64,000 bases of DNA from the NCBI GenBank assembly GCA_026120185.1, contig JANUWF010002342.1:6867501-6931500 (forward strand), read 5' to 3'. Below are positions 11,491 to 22,973 of this stretch, in pieces; position 1 is the stretch's first letter, and every line of letters starts with the position of its first letter. The position numbers were made by a program, and so were the translations under genes. The DNA comes from Voacanga thouarsii (lineage: Eukaryota > Streptophyta > Magnoliopsida > Gentianales > Apocynaceae). The notes below the pieces were generated by a model, which was not told the DNA's origin, did not search any database, and saw only the letters and a list, made by a program, of their open reading frames with translations.

Positions 11491-11510
11491 AATCCCCATC
11501 AACGATGCCA
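11491..11510 (-). other. Gypsy-1 primer-binding site (tRNA-Asp type)
   Basis: The minus strand reads TGGCATCGTTGATGGGGATT, beginning six bases (AGTTTT) after the 5' LTR. The 3' end of plant tRNA-Asp pairs with TGGCGCCGTTGCCGGGGA. The site keeps most of this with several transitions. Gypsy-3 has the same six-base spacer. Confidence 0.8.
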
Positions 11511-11516
11511 AAAACT

Positions 11517-12721
11517 TGATAACCAATTCAGAGTACTAGCAAGTTTACTAGATCTTGTTTATAGTAACAAGGTCGTCTCACAGAGATTAAAAATTAAAAT
11601 TCATTCTAATGAAATCAATTCTAACTTGAATTAAAAGAAAATACAGATTCCACTGATTGTTATTTTTGAGAACTAAATTGAAATAATTAAACTAGTATTT
11701 TTTCCGGCTAAAGATTGTAATCAGATGATTTAAGGCATATGAATTTACTAGATTAACTATTATATTATCAAAGCGACCTGCTATTCTAGAGTGTACTTTG
11801 TCAATTAATCAACGTCCAAAGTTAACCAATATCCTTTTTCAAGGTATATTAATTCTATTCCTTCAAATAACCCAACTATATTTCTATGTTGAATTCAATC
11901 TAAATGAACGCATTTAAGAACATGGCATTACAATGATCATACAAACCATGCAAATATATTTTTATTTCACATGTAATTTATGGACTAATTACCTATCCTA
12001 ATTAATTAAGTCATCTTTCGAATTTACCTAGTTAATGATAAATCAAGCTGAATGGTGATAGGGTATTTAATTGCTTTAAGTACAATAACCAGGCAAAGAT
12101 TTGGTAACACCCTTAAATAACAGAATCACAAGATAATATAAAAATCAATACTAGTTACATCACAGCCTTAGAATAAGAAATTAATTCATAATTGAAGAGA
12201 AATTCAAGAACAAATTAAAAGAGAAGGTATGAGAAAACATCACAGTATCCTGATACAATCTCCAAGTTTATTCACGAGTAGCCTCCAATATGTATTCAAC
12301 ACTGGAAAAATCCTCTCAAATTACAACCAAAATCCCCAAGGGAAATAATACCAAAATCTAGTGTAAAAGAAAAGAGCAAAAATCATTTTTTGGACACCGA
12401 ACCCCGTCAAAATTCTCTCCCCTTTAGCTTTTATGCTTTCCGCATCATTGAACCGAACTGAAACCCTTGCTAGAATCTGTTGGAGAGTTCAATTCAGCCC
12501 CTGATTGATGAATCTAGCCCATGATTGAACTATCCTAGTGTGATCTTTCATAATTTGTTTCTTCAACCTTGCAACTTGTATGTTTTTTTGTTTAAGTCCC
12601 TAAAAAATTTAAATAGCGACAAAAGAGAGTAAATTGTTCAAATAAAGCTCATATTGCATTAAATTATAATATGATATATCCAAAAATCACCCCACATATT
12701 TAATGTAATATCACTACATCA
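11517..12721 (-). repeat. Gypsy-1 5' LTR
   Basis: This is the upstream LTR in element orientation, 1205 bp, starting TGATGTAG at 12721 and ending TTATCA at 11517 on the minus strand. It is homologous end to end to 1735-2936. The 13-bp hairpin present in the other LTR is decayed here by substitutions in both arms. Confidence 0.88.
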
Positions 12722-12960
12722 GGTGTATATGTTTCAATTTTAAGCATGTTGGATTCAACTAAAGTAGTTGCAACAGGCCGCATTCAATATTTGGATCCAT
12801 CCCAATAAGTTGGGGGACTAAAGCTAGGTGAGGGATGGTGTGAAGTTGTGGTTTTAGCTCATTTCCATTGTGATGAGCAATTGATAAGGCCATTAGATCT
12901 CATTCAAACCATTTGAGACTCTATTGGATTATCTATTGCTTGACCATGCCATTTGGTAAC
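12722..12960 (+). pseudogene. TNP1-like (Ptta/En/Spm-type) C-terminal exon of CACTA-A
   Basis: Once Gypsy-1 is removed, the eight bases after the AG at 1726 continue in frame into this exon. It encodes VVATGRIQYLDPS, then a stop, VGGLKLGEGWCEVVV and a DEQLIRP motif. This is the pattern of the C-terminal domain of plant Ptta/En/Spm TNP1-like proteins ('VAKG.V.S.DP...VGG..LG...C.V.V.......L.RP'). Three in-frame stops are visible. TNP1-type proteins bind subterminal repeats of CACTA elements. Here the coding strand points to the terminus at 14055, as expected for the distal gene of a CACTA element. Confidence 0.65.
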
Positions 12961-13419
12961 TATCTAAACACTTACCTTGTTAATTTGTTTAATTTTTGTT
13001 ATTTTTCATCATACTTTATAATATTGTTGTTACTAAATTCATTCCATATAATAATAATATAAGTGAGGATTCACGAAGAAGATTGTATTTGCATCTCAGT
13101 ATCAAAGCAGTTTGGGATTGGGATAGGATAAATGATGCTTGGTTTTGAAGAACTAATTTTAGTTTTAGATTAGCTTGGTTTCAAGAACTGATGTATATAA
13201 ATATACTTAGTAATCACTTTTGTACTGCTTTTGTTCGATGAATATGAATGTTAAATTTGGATATTATAAAATTTATATTTGGATTTACTTTTTCTTCGGT
13301 ATGACTTTTGATTGTTTTGATCTTTCATAATGCATTTAAAAATTGTATTTTATTTATGGGGGAAATAGGTACATATATATATTAAGGTAGGTAAAAAAAA
13401 AAAAAAAACAGAGGCCTAA
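12961..13419. other. AT-rich stretch after the TNP1-like exon
   Basis: No coding signal is seen. The interval probably holds 3' untranslated sequence of the TNP1-like gene. It contains a poly-A run at about 13391-13406. Confidence 0.4.
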
Positions 13420-14055
13420 CGAGCACTGATGGTTATTGGCATTACAGAACCTAAGGTGACGATTTTTTCCGTCATATCAGAGCCGATAGATTTTATGACA
13501 CCATTCTTGGTCACGCAATAGGCCCTATTGTGATGCTAATTATGTGCCATATTAGAGGTGGTTTCATGACATTCTTCCTGATGACACATTATAGCATCTA
13601 TTGTGATGATTGCATGTGTCACGGTACAACTCCTATTGTGACACGAAATTGCGTCATATTAGCCAAGATTTCATAAAACCTCTACTGACACGGTTAGTGG
13701 TCACAGTAAATACCCTGTTGTGACAAATAAGGGTGTCATATTAGTGGTATTTTCCTGACACTTATTTCTATCACAATATATTACCTATGACGACAGTTGA
13801 CTATGTCATATTAACATAGTGTTAATAGCACTTTTCCTGACATGCAATACCGTCACAATAAACAACCTAATGTGACACCAGAAAATGTCATATTACACAT
13901 TCTTTAGTGACATTTTACATGACGCTTTTATGTGCCCGAGCACCTATTGTGATGCGATTTTGGACAATGCCACAGCAAAGTGCCGGAGGCTAAAAGCGTT
14001 AGCCTCCCTTTAATGACGGATTGTAGCGTCAGTATAGCCTATTTTTCTTGTAGTG
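13420..14055 (+). mobile_element. CACTA-A 3' subterminal repeats and terminus
   Basis: The stretch is an array of short motifs such as CTATTGTGA, GTGTCATATTAG and TGACAC in both orientations, repeated about every 50-60 bases. It ends TTTTTCTTGTAGTG at 14055, the reverse complement of the CACTACAAGAAAA terminus shared by plant CACTA transposons. The next three bases, CTT, would be one copy of the 3-bp target duplication. The other end lies left of the window. The repeats are the expected binding sites of the TNP1-like protein. Only the right part of the element is present. Confidence 0.8.
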
Positions 14056-15299
14056 CTTGGTTGCTTATTATACAATTTTACAAGATAAGTAAGGGACTCA
14101 AAAGTTACTCCTGTTACCTTTGACGTGACACTTAGATTTCCTACATCTAGAATGTAGGTGCAATGCATAATTATTAAAGATATGAACATTTGTATGGATC
14201 ATCATTTGATCCACACTTATTATGATAAATATGATTTTTTTTATGTGTATAAAATATGTGATTTTGTGATGGGAAATTTTGAAAGGAGGTTGGATGATTT
14301 ATGGTGCAATCTGAAGGTTTTTTGGTGAGTTTTTTGTGCAAAAAACAAGAACAAAACTAACGTTTTAGATGTTCTACATTACCTTGCACTAGTCTAGCAT
14401 TTTTGTAGTACATTACCTTGCACTAGAAATGAATAAAATGATATGATCTAAGATGCATACGTGATGATTTCAAAAGATATATTTTATGTAGCTTGCTCAC
14501 CACAAGAATCTTTTATTGTTATTTATTGGGTAAATATGCTTACTTTACTCCACCACTTACTTCCATCACAGATGAAGTAAAGATGAAAATTGGCCTATAT
14601 GATTTCTTTTGAGAAGATAGGAATATGTCACTGTTGAAAATTAGGTTATTTGCAGCGGCACCAAGACTGCCGTAAATAATAAAATGGTTGTTGTAAATGC
14701 TATATGCAATGGTCATGTGGTGGTTGTGAGCCGTCGCAAATACTTGCATCATAAATATTATATAGCAAGCTTAAGACCATTGTATACAATTTTTATGATG
14801 AATAATACAATGGTCAAAATAATCTATTGCTAAAAAAAAAAGTAAAAAATGGTGTGTTATTTGTATCAAGTGTTTATGGAAAGGGCCTTCATAAATAAAT
14901 GTGTTTGAGACGACCTTTAAACCACCGCAAAAAGCTTTATGCTTTTACGACGGCCATAAGTACCTGTTGCAAAAAAAAGCTAATTTAGATGTTATTTGTA
15001 TGAAATATTTATGGAAGGGCTGTTGTACATATATATCTATTTGGGACAGTCTTTAAACCGTCGCAAAAAAGCTTAATGGATTTACTACAACTTAATACCT
15101 ATTGTATTTATTCTATATGCAATTGTTTTGAACGCCGTAAATAATATAAATATGACAAATCCAACAACCGCAAATAACTTTATTAATTACGATGCCATTA
15201 AAGATGTCATTAATAATACTATTTGACAATTTAAATCCGTTTAAAATTTTTGACATATAATGATTTGTTTTTGTTGTATATATATAATTTATTTGCTAC
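14056..15299. repeat. CACTA-like subterminal repeat region, element ends not defined
   Basis: Motifs of the type GACGGTTTAAAG, CCGTCGCAAA, CGACGGCC and GCCGTAAATAA recur in both orientations between about 14640 and 15180. This resembles subterminal repeats of CACTA or Mutator-like elements. No clean terminal inverted repeat was found; TTTTTGTTGTA near 15267 could be a decayed CACTA end. The 70-codon minus-strand frame at 14540-14752 reads through these repeats and is not considered a gene. Confidence 0.45.
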
Positions 15300-16718
15300 T
15301 GATGGGGGTTAAAATCATCATTTATTCCTAGTTATTTGAGGTTATTTTGTGATATATTTAATGTAATAACTAGGTATATTCCTTCATATTTGATATTTTA
15401 CTTTTGGAAAGGTATTTTGGTATTTTATGTAGAATAAATCAAGAAAAAGGCAAAAACTAATGCCGCGACAGAGTACAGCCAGCGCCGGCCATGCACAGCA
15501 CAACAGGCGCTAGACTAAGACTAGAAAATAGGGGAGAAAACAAAGCAATGTCGAGTTGAGACTAGCACACGGTCGGCGTTAGCCATGTGGGACTGGAACG
15601 ACGCTAGCCCTAGACTACCAGAGGTGGCGTGGACTTTGAATTTCGTGTAGATTTGGGAATTTCCTAAGGGTTTTGGTATTTTTTAACTTGTACTCGGTTT
15701 AGAACTCTTAAGGAACGATTTTTGGCATCTTGGGAGGCTATTTAAGTAAGGAAAATGCAAGAAAAACATATGAATTCAAGGATTAAAAGCACAAATCAAT
15801 CATTGAAGAGGGGATTCATCACTCAAGGGGTATTGTTCAAGAAGGTTTTCAAGGAAGATGGAGGGGGCTTGTCTATGAGTTCTTTCTTTTACCTTTGTTT
15901 TCTCTTTCTAGAACAATGATGTGATCAATGTATTCATTGTAATTTGATATTATTTTGGGGATTCATGGTTTTTGAGTTAATTTAGTCTTTTGATCAATTG
16001 ATTATTATTCTTGATGCTTGATTACTTGTTTTACTTGAGGAATTGATTGATTGATTCTTCTTGTTAACTTGCTTGCAAAAGAAGTTAATAGTGGTTTCAA
16101 TTTAATTAGTTTTATATTTGTTATCTTTTAACTTGCTTGCAAAATGGGTTAATTGTCAAGAATTTAGGTAATTAAAGATCAGTTGATGATTGATAAAATA
16201 TAGAGTATTGGCTAATTTCATACTTTAAATCATCTAGAATATAAGAATTTATATGAGGATTAATTTTAATGCATCTTTTGAGTAAATTAGTTGAGATAGA
16301 ATACGTTCACTAATTTAGCTAAAAGGTAGTATTCCATAGATTGCAAATGAAGTGGGTCTATTTGAATTCTTTCATGATGCCAAGATAATAATTGTTTGTG
16401 ATAATTGTTAAGTAATTCATTGCCATGTCTTCAAGAATATTTGTCTAATTGCATATTCTTTCATCCTTGAGTTGTATGTATTTTTCTTTATTTTTCTTTT
16501 TATTCTCTTATCATTTTATTAGGTCTGCTAAACAATAAATAAAAAGTAACTAATGGTAATTGTTCCTTGAGGATTGACACTCATTAAGTCCTTGTACTAT
16601 GCTTGCGATGAATATACTTGCTCATATGTGTAATTTGGAGATTAATATTTTAATTAAAACTTAGCTAGAGTTAGACTTAAAATTGTATGATTTTTTTATA
16701 CCCAAATTCTACGCATCA
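15300..16718 (+). repeat. Gypsy-3 5' LTR
   Basis: The LTR starts TGATGGGGGTTAAAATCATC and ends ATTCTACGCATCA. It contains a GC-richer patch (about 15460-15640) with GCGCCGGCC- and GGCGCTAG-like words in otherwise AT-rich DNA. It is homologous end to end to 21127-22541 with many scattered substitutions. Confidence 0.9.
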
Positions 16719-16724
16719 AGTTTT

Positions 16725-16742
16725 TGGCGCTGTTATCAGGGA
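16725..16742 (+). other. Gypsy-3 primer-binding site (tRNA-Asp type)
   Basis: TGGCGCTGTTATCAGGGA follows the LTR after the six-base spacer AGTTTT. It corresponds to TGGCGCCGTTGCCGGGGA, the complement of the 3' end of tRNA-Asp, with four differences. Confidence 0.85.
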
Positions 16743-17459
16743 ACAGTATCATGAAAGTTTAAATTTCATTGATTTAACCATATTTATATGTATATATGTC
16801 TATATGTTCGTTGTAGAAATAAGTGCCATATCTTGTTGTTTGTATAATTGTACCTTAATTGACCAACTTAGTTTATGTTGTATTTTACTCACTTGGCTCA
16901 ATGTCATACTTAGTATACTAATTATACCTGCTAACCCTACTTTGTATTCATGAAACTAATAAGATACCATATGCAAGTAATGTGGCCAATTGGAATGTAG
17001 GGCAATACCCTTACAATTCTTAAGAGATGACACTAAGGCTAGTGGACTCAACTGCTTTGGAAGCAGTATTGGGAAAATTTGCAGCCTATGTGACCAAGCG
17101 ATTCCATGAAATAGATAGCACACTTGCAAATTTTGAGGAAAGAATTCGAAACGGAGAGGTAAATTTAGTTTTTAACGAACTTAGTGTTAAAATTACAAGA
17201 AGTTCACCATTGGGGTTGGAAACTCAAGAGGATTCAGTTGCCATTACATCGAGGAGCGGTAAAAAGCTGCTTGATACAACAGAAGAGAATTAGAACCGGC
17301 TATGGCAGGATGATTGGTGCCGGCCCTAGCCTGAAGACAAAATTGATGACTCCAGAGAAGAACATGCATTGGCTCAAGAAGCTAGGCCAGCGCTGGCTGC
17401 CCTCTGTGCACCACTTGAAAAGTAAGGCAAAAATCCAAGTTTTCCACTACTAGTTCCTT
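16743..17459 (+). pseudogene. Gypsy-3 gag C-terminal remnant
   Basis: The open part 17027-17293 ends in ITSRSGKKL, the counterpart of the 'TLRSGK' motif that closes gag in Athila/Tat elements. The preceding residues (ALEAVLGKFAAYVTKRFHEID) look like the coiled segment usually found before that motif. The capsid core seen in Gypsy-1 is absent, and only about 300 bases separate the primer site from this piece, so most of gag has been deleted. Downstream, 17294-17450 continues with stops as an acidic, Ala-rich linker. Non-functional. Confidence 0.7.
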
Positions 17460-18040
17460 ACCCTATCCGAACACAAAAAGTAAGAAAAGATACACAATTC
17501 GATAAGTTCCAAAAATTTTCAAACAACTGTACATAAATATCCCACTCAGTGAGGTTTTGACATATATGTCCAAATATGTAAAGTTCCTTAAAAGCACGCT
17601 TGTCGATAAGAAGAGATTGGAAGAATTGTCTACTGTGGTCTTGAATGAAAAATGCTCCGCCATCTTGCAAGACTAATAGAATTTCCCACACAAAGAAAAT
17701 GATATAGGGAGTTTTTTATTCCTTGTCTTGTTAGTACTCTTATATTAGCTGACTTAGGTGCTAGTATTAATCTTTTGTCATATAAAACTTTCAAGAAGCT
17801 AGGCCTAGATGAACCTAAACCTATTAAGATGAGCATTCATCTTGCAGATAGGTTTATTGAATACCCTAGGAGAATAGTAGAAGATATACTTGTTAAAGTG
17901 AATAGATTCATATTTCCTGTGGATTCTATTATTCTTGATATGAATGAAGATTCTAAAGTCCCTTTAATCTTAGGACGACCCTTTCTAACTACTACTAAAG
18001 CTTTAATTGATGTTTGTGGGAGAAAAGTTAACACTTAAGG
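17460..18040 (+). pseudogene. Gypsy-3 retropepsin-like protease remnant
   Basis: Across frame changes one can follow VRKDTQFDKFQKF, then SKYVKFLKSTLVDKKRLEEL, then VVLNEKCSAILQ, the linker block that also precedes the Gypsy-1 protease. The active-site motif is intact as ADLGASINLLSYKTFKKLGL. It is followed by ADRFIEYPRRIVEDILVKV and PLILGRPFLTTTKALIDV (17775-18038). The catalytic Asp lies at about 17753-17755. At least two frameshifts and a stop precede it, so no functional polyprotein can be made. The motif order and spacing are those of Athila/Tat proteases. Confidence 0.88.
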
Positions 18041-18621
18041 TTGGAGATGAAGAAGTCATTATTCAAAGCCACAAAAACATGCAACATCCTATATCTTTTG
18101 ATGATTCTTATTTAAGGGTTGATAGTCTTGATAAATTTATCATTAATTTTGTGAAGGAATTATTTGCCAATATCTCTGTAGAGTTGATGGAGAGTTCAAT
18201 TTCATATTTGGAGGATTCAAATAACAACCTTGAGTTGGGAGAATTTGAAGAAATCGAAAAAAGCAGTTTGGGAAGGATGAGGTCATTTATTGAGGAACCA
18301 CTAGAATTGGACCTAAAAGACTTACCTGAGTATTTAAAATATGCATTTTTGGCTAAAGGAAGAAAATTGCCAATGATCATAGCAAAAGACCTCACTTTGG
18401 AGCAAAAGACTAAATTGAAATTTGACTTAGAAATTAGGGATAAGAAGGGAGCAAAAAATTTGGCTGCAGATCACTTATCTAGGTTGGAAAACACTAATTT
18501 GGAACCATTGGTGGAAGAAGACATCAATGATATTTTCTCCAATGAGCAACTTCTACTCGTTAATTGTAATATTTCTCAAACTCATTGGTTTGCAGATTTT
18601 GCTAAGTACTTGATTGCATGA
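18007..18621 (+). pseudogene. Fused frame: protease-RT spacer joined to RNase H C-terminus
   Basis: This 204-codon frame overlaps the protease end. It runs through the acidic spacer and reaches the block before RT, LKDLPEYLKYAFLAKGRKLP followed by LTLEQKTKL. It then passes directly into FDLEIRDKKGAKNLAADHLSRL, which in this family closes RNase H. The whole polymerase and most of RNase H are absent, yet the frame stays open across the join at about 18413-18422. After the join it continues into the region preceding the integrase zinc finger. The frame probably survives by chance or as a deletion-derivative that was copied in trans. No enzymatic function is expected, because no RT catalytic residues remain. 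Confidence 0.85.
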
Positions 18622-19799
18622 ATTATTCCTAAGGATTTTACATCGCAACAAAATAAGAAATTCATCTCCGAAGTAAAGTATTACTTTTGGGAAGGCCCTT
18701 ACTTGTTTAGGTGTTGCGCAGTTCAAATTTTTCAAAAGTGTGTGGATCCCAAGAAAGTGCGAACATTTTACGACATTGTCATGAAGGAACCGTAGGAGGT
18801 AACTACCAAGCTAATAACATTGCAATAAAGGTGCTTGAGTCCAGATTCTATTAGCCAACACTTTTTAAAGACTCTCACAGGTTTGTTCAAAATTATGATA
18901 GGTGTTAACGTACAGGAAACATTTCTAAATCTAGTGAGATGCTATTGTAAATTTTTCAAGCTTGTGAAATATTTGATTGTCGGGGGATAGATTTCATGTG
19001 CTCTTTTACTAATTCTTTGGGTAACAAATACATCTTGGTTGCGGTTGATTATGTATCTAAGTGGGTTGAGGCGCAAGCTTTGCCAACTAACGACGCAGGG
19101 TTGTGGTCAAATTTCTTAAAAATCTTTTCACCTAGTTTGGTGTACCTAAAGTACTTATTAATGATAGGGGAACACACTTTTGCAATTGCCGATTGAAAAA
19201 AGTTCTCAAACACTTAGGTGTTATCTATAAATTTTCTAATCCCTATCACCCCCCAAACAAGTGGCCAAGTTGAGGTGGTGTATAGAGAGCTCAAAAGAAT
19301 TTTGAAAAAAGTGGTTAGTCATACATGAAAAGATTGTAGTCTAAAATTAGATAACACTCTTTGGGCCTATAGGACCGCCTTTAGGGCCTCCATAGGTACA
19401 ACTCCTTATCGCTTGGTTTATGGGAAATCTTGTCATTTACCTATGAAGATTGAACATAAAGCTTACTCGGCTATAAAACTTATTAATTTTGATCTTGAGT
19501 TCGTTAGAAAATCAAGGTTACTCCACTTGAATGTATTGGAAGAATTGCGTACAGAGGCCTATGACAATTCCATGATATACAAAGAAAGGGTAAAACGATG
19601 GCATGACAAACACATTGTCCTAAATCGGGAGTTTAAGGAAGGTGATCAAGTGTTGTTGTTTAATTCTCGCTTACGACTCTTTCTAGGTAAGTTGAAATCG
19701 AGGTGGTCTGGTCCGTATATGATAAGTAAGATCTTTCTCTTTGGTACTCTTAAAATTACTCATCCAACTAATGGCACTTTTAAAGTGAATGAGAATTGA
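18622..19799 (+). pseudogene. Gypsy-3 integrase remnant
   Basis: After a stop at 18619-18621, the N-terminal region continues with FISEVKYYFWEGPYLFRCC, a hallmark before the HHCC finger. The core includes CRGIDFM-like sequence, then [20 protein letters not shown] (about 19025-19085). The second Asp region is degraded around 19160. TPYHPQTSGQVE-like residues lie near 19250, with YRELKRILKKVV after them. The long open part (19413-19799) carries the C-terminal domain: YGKSCHLPMKIEHKAYSAIK, LEELRTEAYDNSMIYKERVK and LGKLKSRWSGPYMISKIF. Integrase would join element DNA to the genome. Several stops and frameshifts inactivate it. Confidence 0.88.
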
Positions 19800-21110
19800 T
19801 AAAGCATTATTTTGGTGAGGCTCTTGTCAATTTGGATCACGTTGATGTTTTCCTACATGATGCATAAAATTCCTAGGCTACTTCTTTGTTTTTATTTATT
19901 TATTTCATTGTAGTTTCTTTTTCTTTTTTCTTTTGTTTATTTTGTTTTATTTTTAGGTACCTTCAACAATGCTCTTTGTGATGGATTCACCTATCTTGAG
20001 GAAACTACTAAGCTTTGGAAGTATTTTCTTCTCTTCTTTTCTTCCTTTCTATTTATTTTGGTCCATTGGTTTTGCTTTAATTGCTATATTTTTTGCCATT
20101 GAAGACAACATCCAGTTTAAGTGTGGGGGAGAGTTTAGAATTAGAAATATATTCTACATATTCTACATTTGGATTAAATTACTTTGATTGTTTTGATTTA
20201 TAATGAGGTTGTGATTATCTTTCTTACTTGGGATATGATTTTTGTCATTCAATTTGTTAGATTTTTTATTAACAGTGAATTGGTCTGTTAGATTGGATAT
20301 GTTAAGTCTTGTGGATTTAAGTTAATCTTGGTTGTGCGTTGGTGTTTGAATGTTATTTTGCTTATCTGGTTTGAATATGGATGATGTGATAAATATGAGG
20401 AAAGTTGTTAACTAATTCTAGTATTATGGATTTAAAATTTTCTTGACTTTGAGTTGTGACTAGGGAATGTGAGGAAAAATCATTGTTATATGAGCTAAAA
20501 AAGAATTGAGTTGAAAAAATGCTCTCGATTTTAATTTCAAAAGACCTTTTGCTGAAAAAGGGTTAATATGGAGAAAAGTAACAAGTATTGTTCGGTGCAC
20601 TCCCTTGAGGCTATTCCGAAGGCAAAAAGGCAAGAAAGAGCAAAGAAAAAAAGTATAAAAAATATAATAACTATAGGGAGCTAATACGGTGCGTGAAGAG
20701 AAATCCATTCACTTGAGACTATCAATTTCCTAAGTCATTGGAGAAAAAGAAAGAGTGGAGTGTCTTCCTTAGATTATTACTTGAGTTGTGCAATTTTTGA
20801 GTTTATAATATTGGAATTAGTTATATAGCTTGAGTTGTACGATTTATATTGTCTATGTTTTTGCTTGAGGGGTGAAATAATTTTCTTATGCTAATGTATA
20901 AACTTGCTTAACCTGACTTCACATGCCTTGATATGTTTGATCTAATGCTTCAAGTTGCAAATATTTTCAAAGGGTTGACAGAATGACAAGATCATGCCTA
21001 AAGTTTTAGGAGAATTGTAGCTTTGTTATCGTCAAGATTTTTGAAAATTGAATTTGTGTTGTCTTGTTTTTCTTTGTCTTAAGTACTTTGCTTGAAGACA
21101 AGCAAAGATT
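19800..21110 (+). other. Gypsy-3 non-coding 3' region
   Basis: The segment begins right after the integrase and runs to the polypurine tract. It includes TTTAAGTGTGGGGGAGAGTT (about 20115-20134), a second polypurine-like tract as often seen in Athila/Tat tails, and ends GAAGACAAGCAAAGATT. Short frames are unassigned. Confidence 0.65.
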
Positions 21111-21126
21111 CAAGTGTGGAGGAATG
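21111..21126 (+). other. Gypsy-3 polypurine tract
   Basis: CAAGTGTGGAGGAATG immediately precedes the 3' LTR. The upstream GCTTGAAGACAAGCAAAG matches the conserved approach to the 3' LTR in Athila/Tat elements and the equivalent site in Gypsy-1. Confidence 0.85.
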
Positions 21127-22541
21127 TGATAAGGGCTAAAATCATCATTTATTTTCTAATTATTTGAGATTATTTTGTGATATATTTGATGTAATAACTA
21201 GGAATATTCCTGCATGTTTTAAATTTTATCTTTAGAAAGGTATTTTGGTATTTTTTTTATGTCAAGAAAAAGACAAAAACTAATTCCGCGACAGAGCACG
21301 ACCGACGCTGGCTGTGCACAACATAGTAGGTGCAGGACCAAGACTGGAAAATAGGAGAGAAAACAGAGCAATGTCGGGCCGAGACTAGCACATGACCAGT
21401 ACTTTGCATGAGGGACTGGACCAGCTCAGGCCTTAGATTGCTAGAAGTGGCATGGACTTTGAATTCTCATGTGGATTTGGGAATTTCCTAAGGGTTTTGG
21501 TATTTTTCAACTTGTATTCGGTTTAGAACTCTTAAGAAACGATTTTTGGCATCTTGAGAGGCTATTTAAATATGGAAAACACAAGAGAAACACATGAATT
21601 CAAGGATTAAAATGACAAATCAATCATTGAAGAGGGGATTCATCACTCAAGGGGCGTTGTTTAAAAAGGTCTTCACGGAAGAAGGAGGGGGCTTGTCTAT
21701 GAATTTTTTCTTTTACCTTTGTTTTCTTTTTGTAAAACAATGATGTGATCAATTTTTTCATTATAATTTGACATTATTTCGGGTATTCATGATTTTTGTG
21801 TTAATTTAGTCTTTTGATCAATTGTTTATTATTCTTGGTACTTGATTACTTATTTTAATTGAGGAATTGATTGATTGGTTCTTCTTGTTAAATTGCTTGC
21901 AAAAGAGGTTAATAGTGGTTTCAGTTTAATTAATTTTATATTTATTATCTCTTAACTTACTTGCAAAAGGGGTTAGTTGTCAAGAACTTAGGTAATCAAA
22001 GATTAGTTGATGATTGCTAGAATATAGAGTATTGGCTAATTTCATGCTTTAAATCACCTAGAATATAGGGATTTGTGTGAGAATTAATTTTAATACATCT
22101 TTTGGATAAATTATTTGAGACCAAATATGTTCACTGATTTAGCTAACGGTTAGTGATTCCATAAATTGCAAACGAAGTAATTCTATTTGAATTCTTTCAT
22201 GATGCCAAAATAATAATTGATTGTGATAATTGTTAAATAATTCATTGCCATGTCTTCAAGAATGTTTGTCAAATTTCATATTCTTTCATGCTTGAGTTGT
22301 ATATATATATTTTCTTTTTCTTTTTATTCTCTTATCACTTTATAAGGTCGGTTAAACAATGAATGAAAGTAACTAATAGTAATTGTTCCTTGAGGATCGA
22401 TATTCGTTAAATCCCTATACTATGCTTGTGATGAGTATACTTGCTCATATGTGTAATATGAGGATTAATGCTTTAATTAAAACTTGTTTAGGGATGGACT
22501 TAAAATTATATGATTTTTATACATCCAAATTCTACTTATCA
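21127..22541 (+). repeat. Gypsy-3 3' LTR
   Basis: This 1415-bp LTR starts TGATAAGGGCTAAAATCATC and ends TTCTACTTATCA. It is homologous throughout to the 5' LTR with substitutions and small indels. The GC-richer patch is present but more decayed. ACTAC follows as the target duplication. Confidence 0.9.
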
Positions 22542-22915
22542 ACTACAAAAAAAAAACAAAAAAACATCATATTAATTCTCTATTTGCTAGGCTAGATAAG
22601 CATTGTATATAATAATCTCCTCAGCATCACATATAATATTTATGCAGCATGACCTGTAGCATTGTCCAAATGCTTTTTTTATTTTCTTTTTCTTCAAGTT
22701 GTAACATTATCAATGACCTCTAGCACATCAAATGACTTGTAGCATTTTCATTAACAATGACTTGTAGCATTATCAAAAAATAATGCAAAATATCGTAACA
22801 CATCAAATTAAGAATACTAAAATTGCTATAAAAGTAAAATTCTAAAATGACAATTTACCCATCATCTAATATAATAAATCATCCACATGAAAGAAAAATA
22901 TTTGTATCCACCACA

Positions 22916-22973
<58 letters not shown>

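Larger units (their letters stand above)
1735..12721 (-). mobile_element. Gypsy-1: Athila/Tat-type LTR retrotransposon lacking RT and integrase
   Basis: A full-length LTR element lies in reverse orientation. Two LTRs of about 1.2 kb (1735-2936 and 11517-12721) begin TGATGTAG and end TTATCA on the minus strand. The flanks give a near-perfect 5-bp duplication, GGTGC before and GGTGT after. Inside are a tRNA-Asp-type primer site, gag, a retropepsin, a long non-coding tail and the polypurine tract typical of the lineage. No reverse transcriptase, RNase H or integrase can be found between the protease and the tail. The copy is enlarged by a nested solo LTR and a TRIM (4248-8112). Several frameshifts and stops show it is old. 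It interrupts a TNP1-like exon of CACTA-A. Athila and Tat cannot be separated without RT. Confidence 0.88.
15300..22541 (+). mobile_element. Gypsy-3: Athila/Tat-type LTR retrotransposon with RT deleted
   Basis: Two LTRs of about 1.42 kb (15300-16718 and 21127-22541) begin TGAT(G/A)(G/A)GGG and end ATCA. The flanks are GCTAC and ACTAC, a 5-bp duplication with one change. The internal order is a tRNA-Asp-type primer site, gag C-terminus, retropepsin, a fused RT-start/RNase-H-end frame, integrase, a long 3' tail and a polypurine tract. Most of gag, RT and RNase H is missing, so the 7.2 kb copy is shorter than the 10-12 kb typical of Athila. Coding parts carry several stops and frameshifts. Confidence 0.9.

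Noticed and set aside
22542..22556. ACTACAAAAAAAAAA as left end of CACTA-B
   Set aside because: The preceding host base is T rather than C and the A-run lacks the usual G; possible but not supportable as a terminus.
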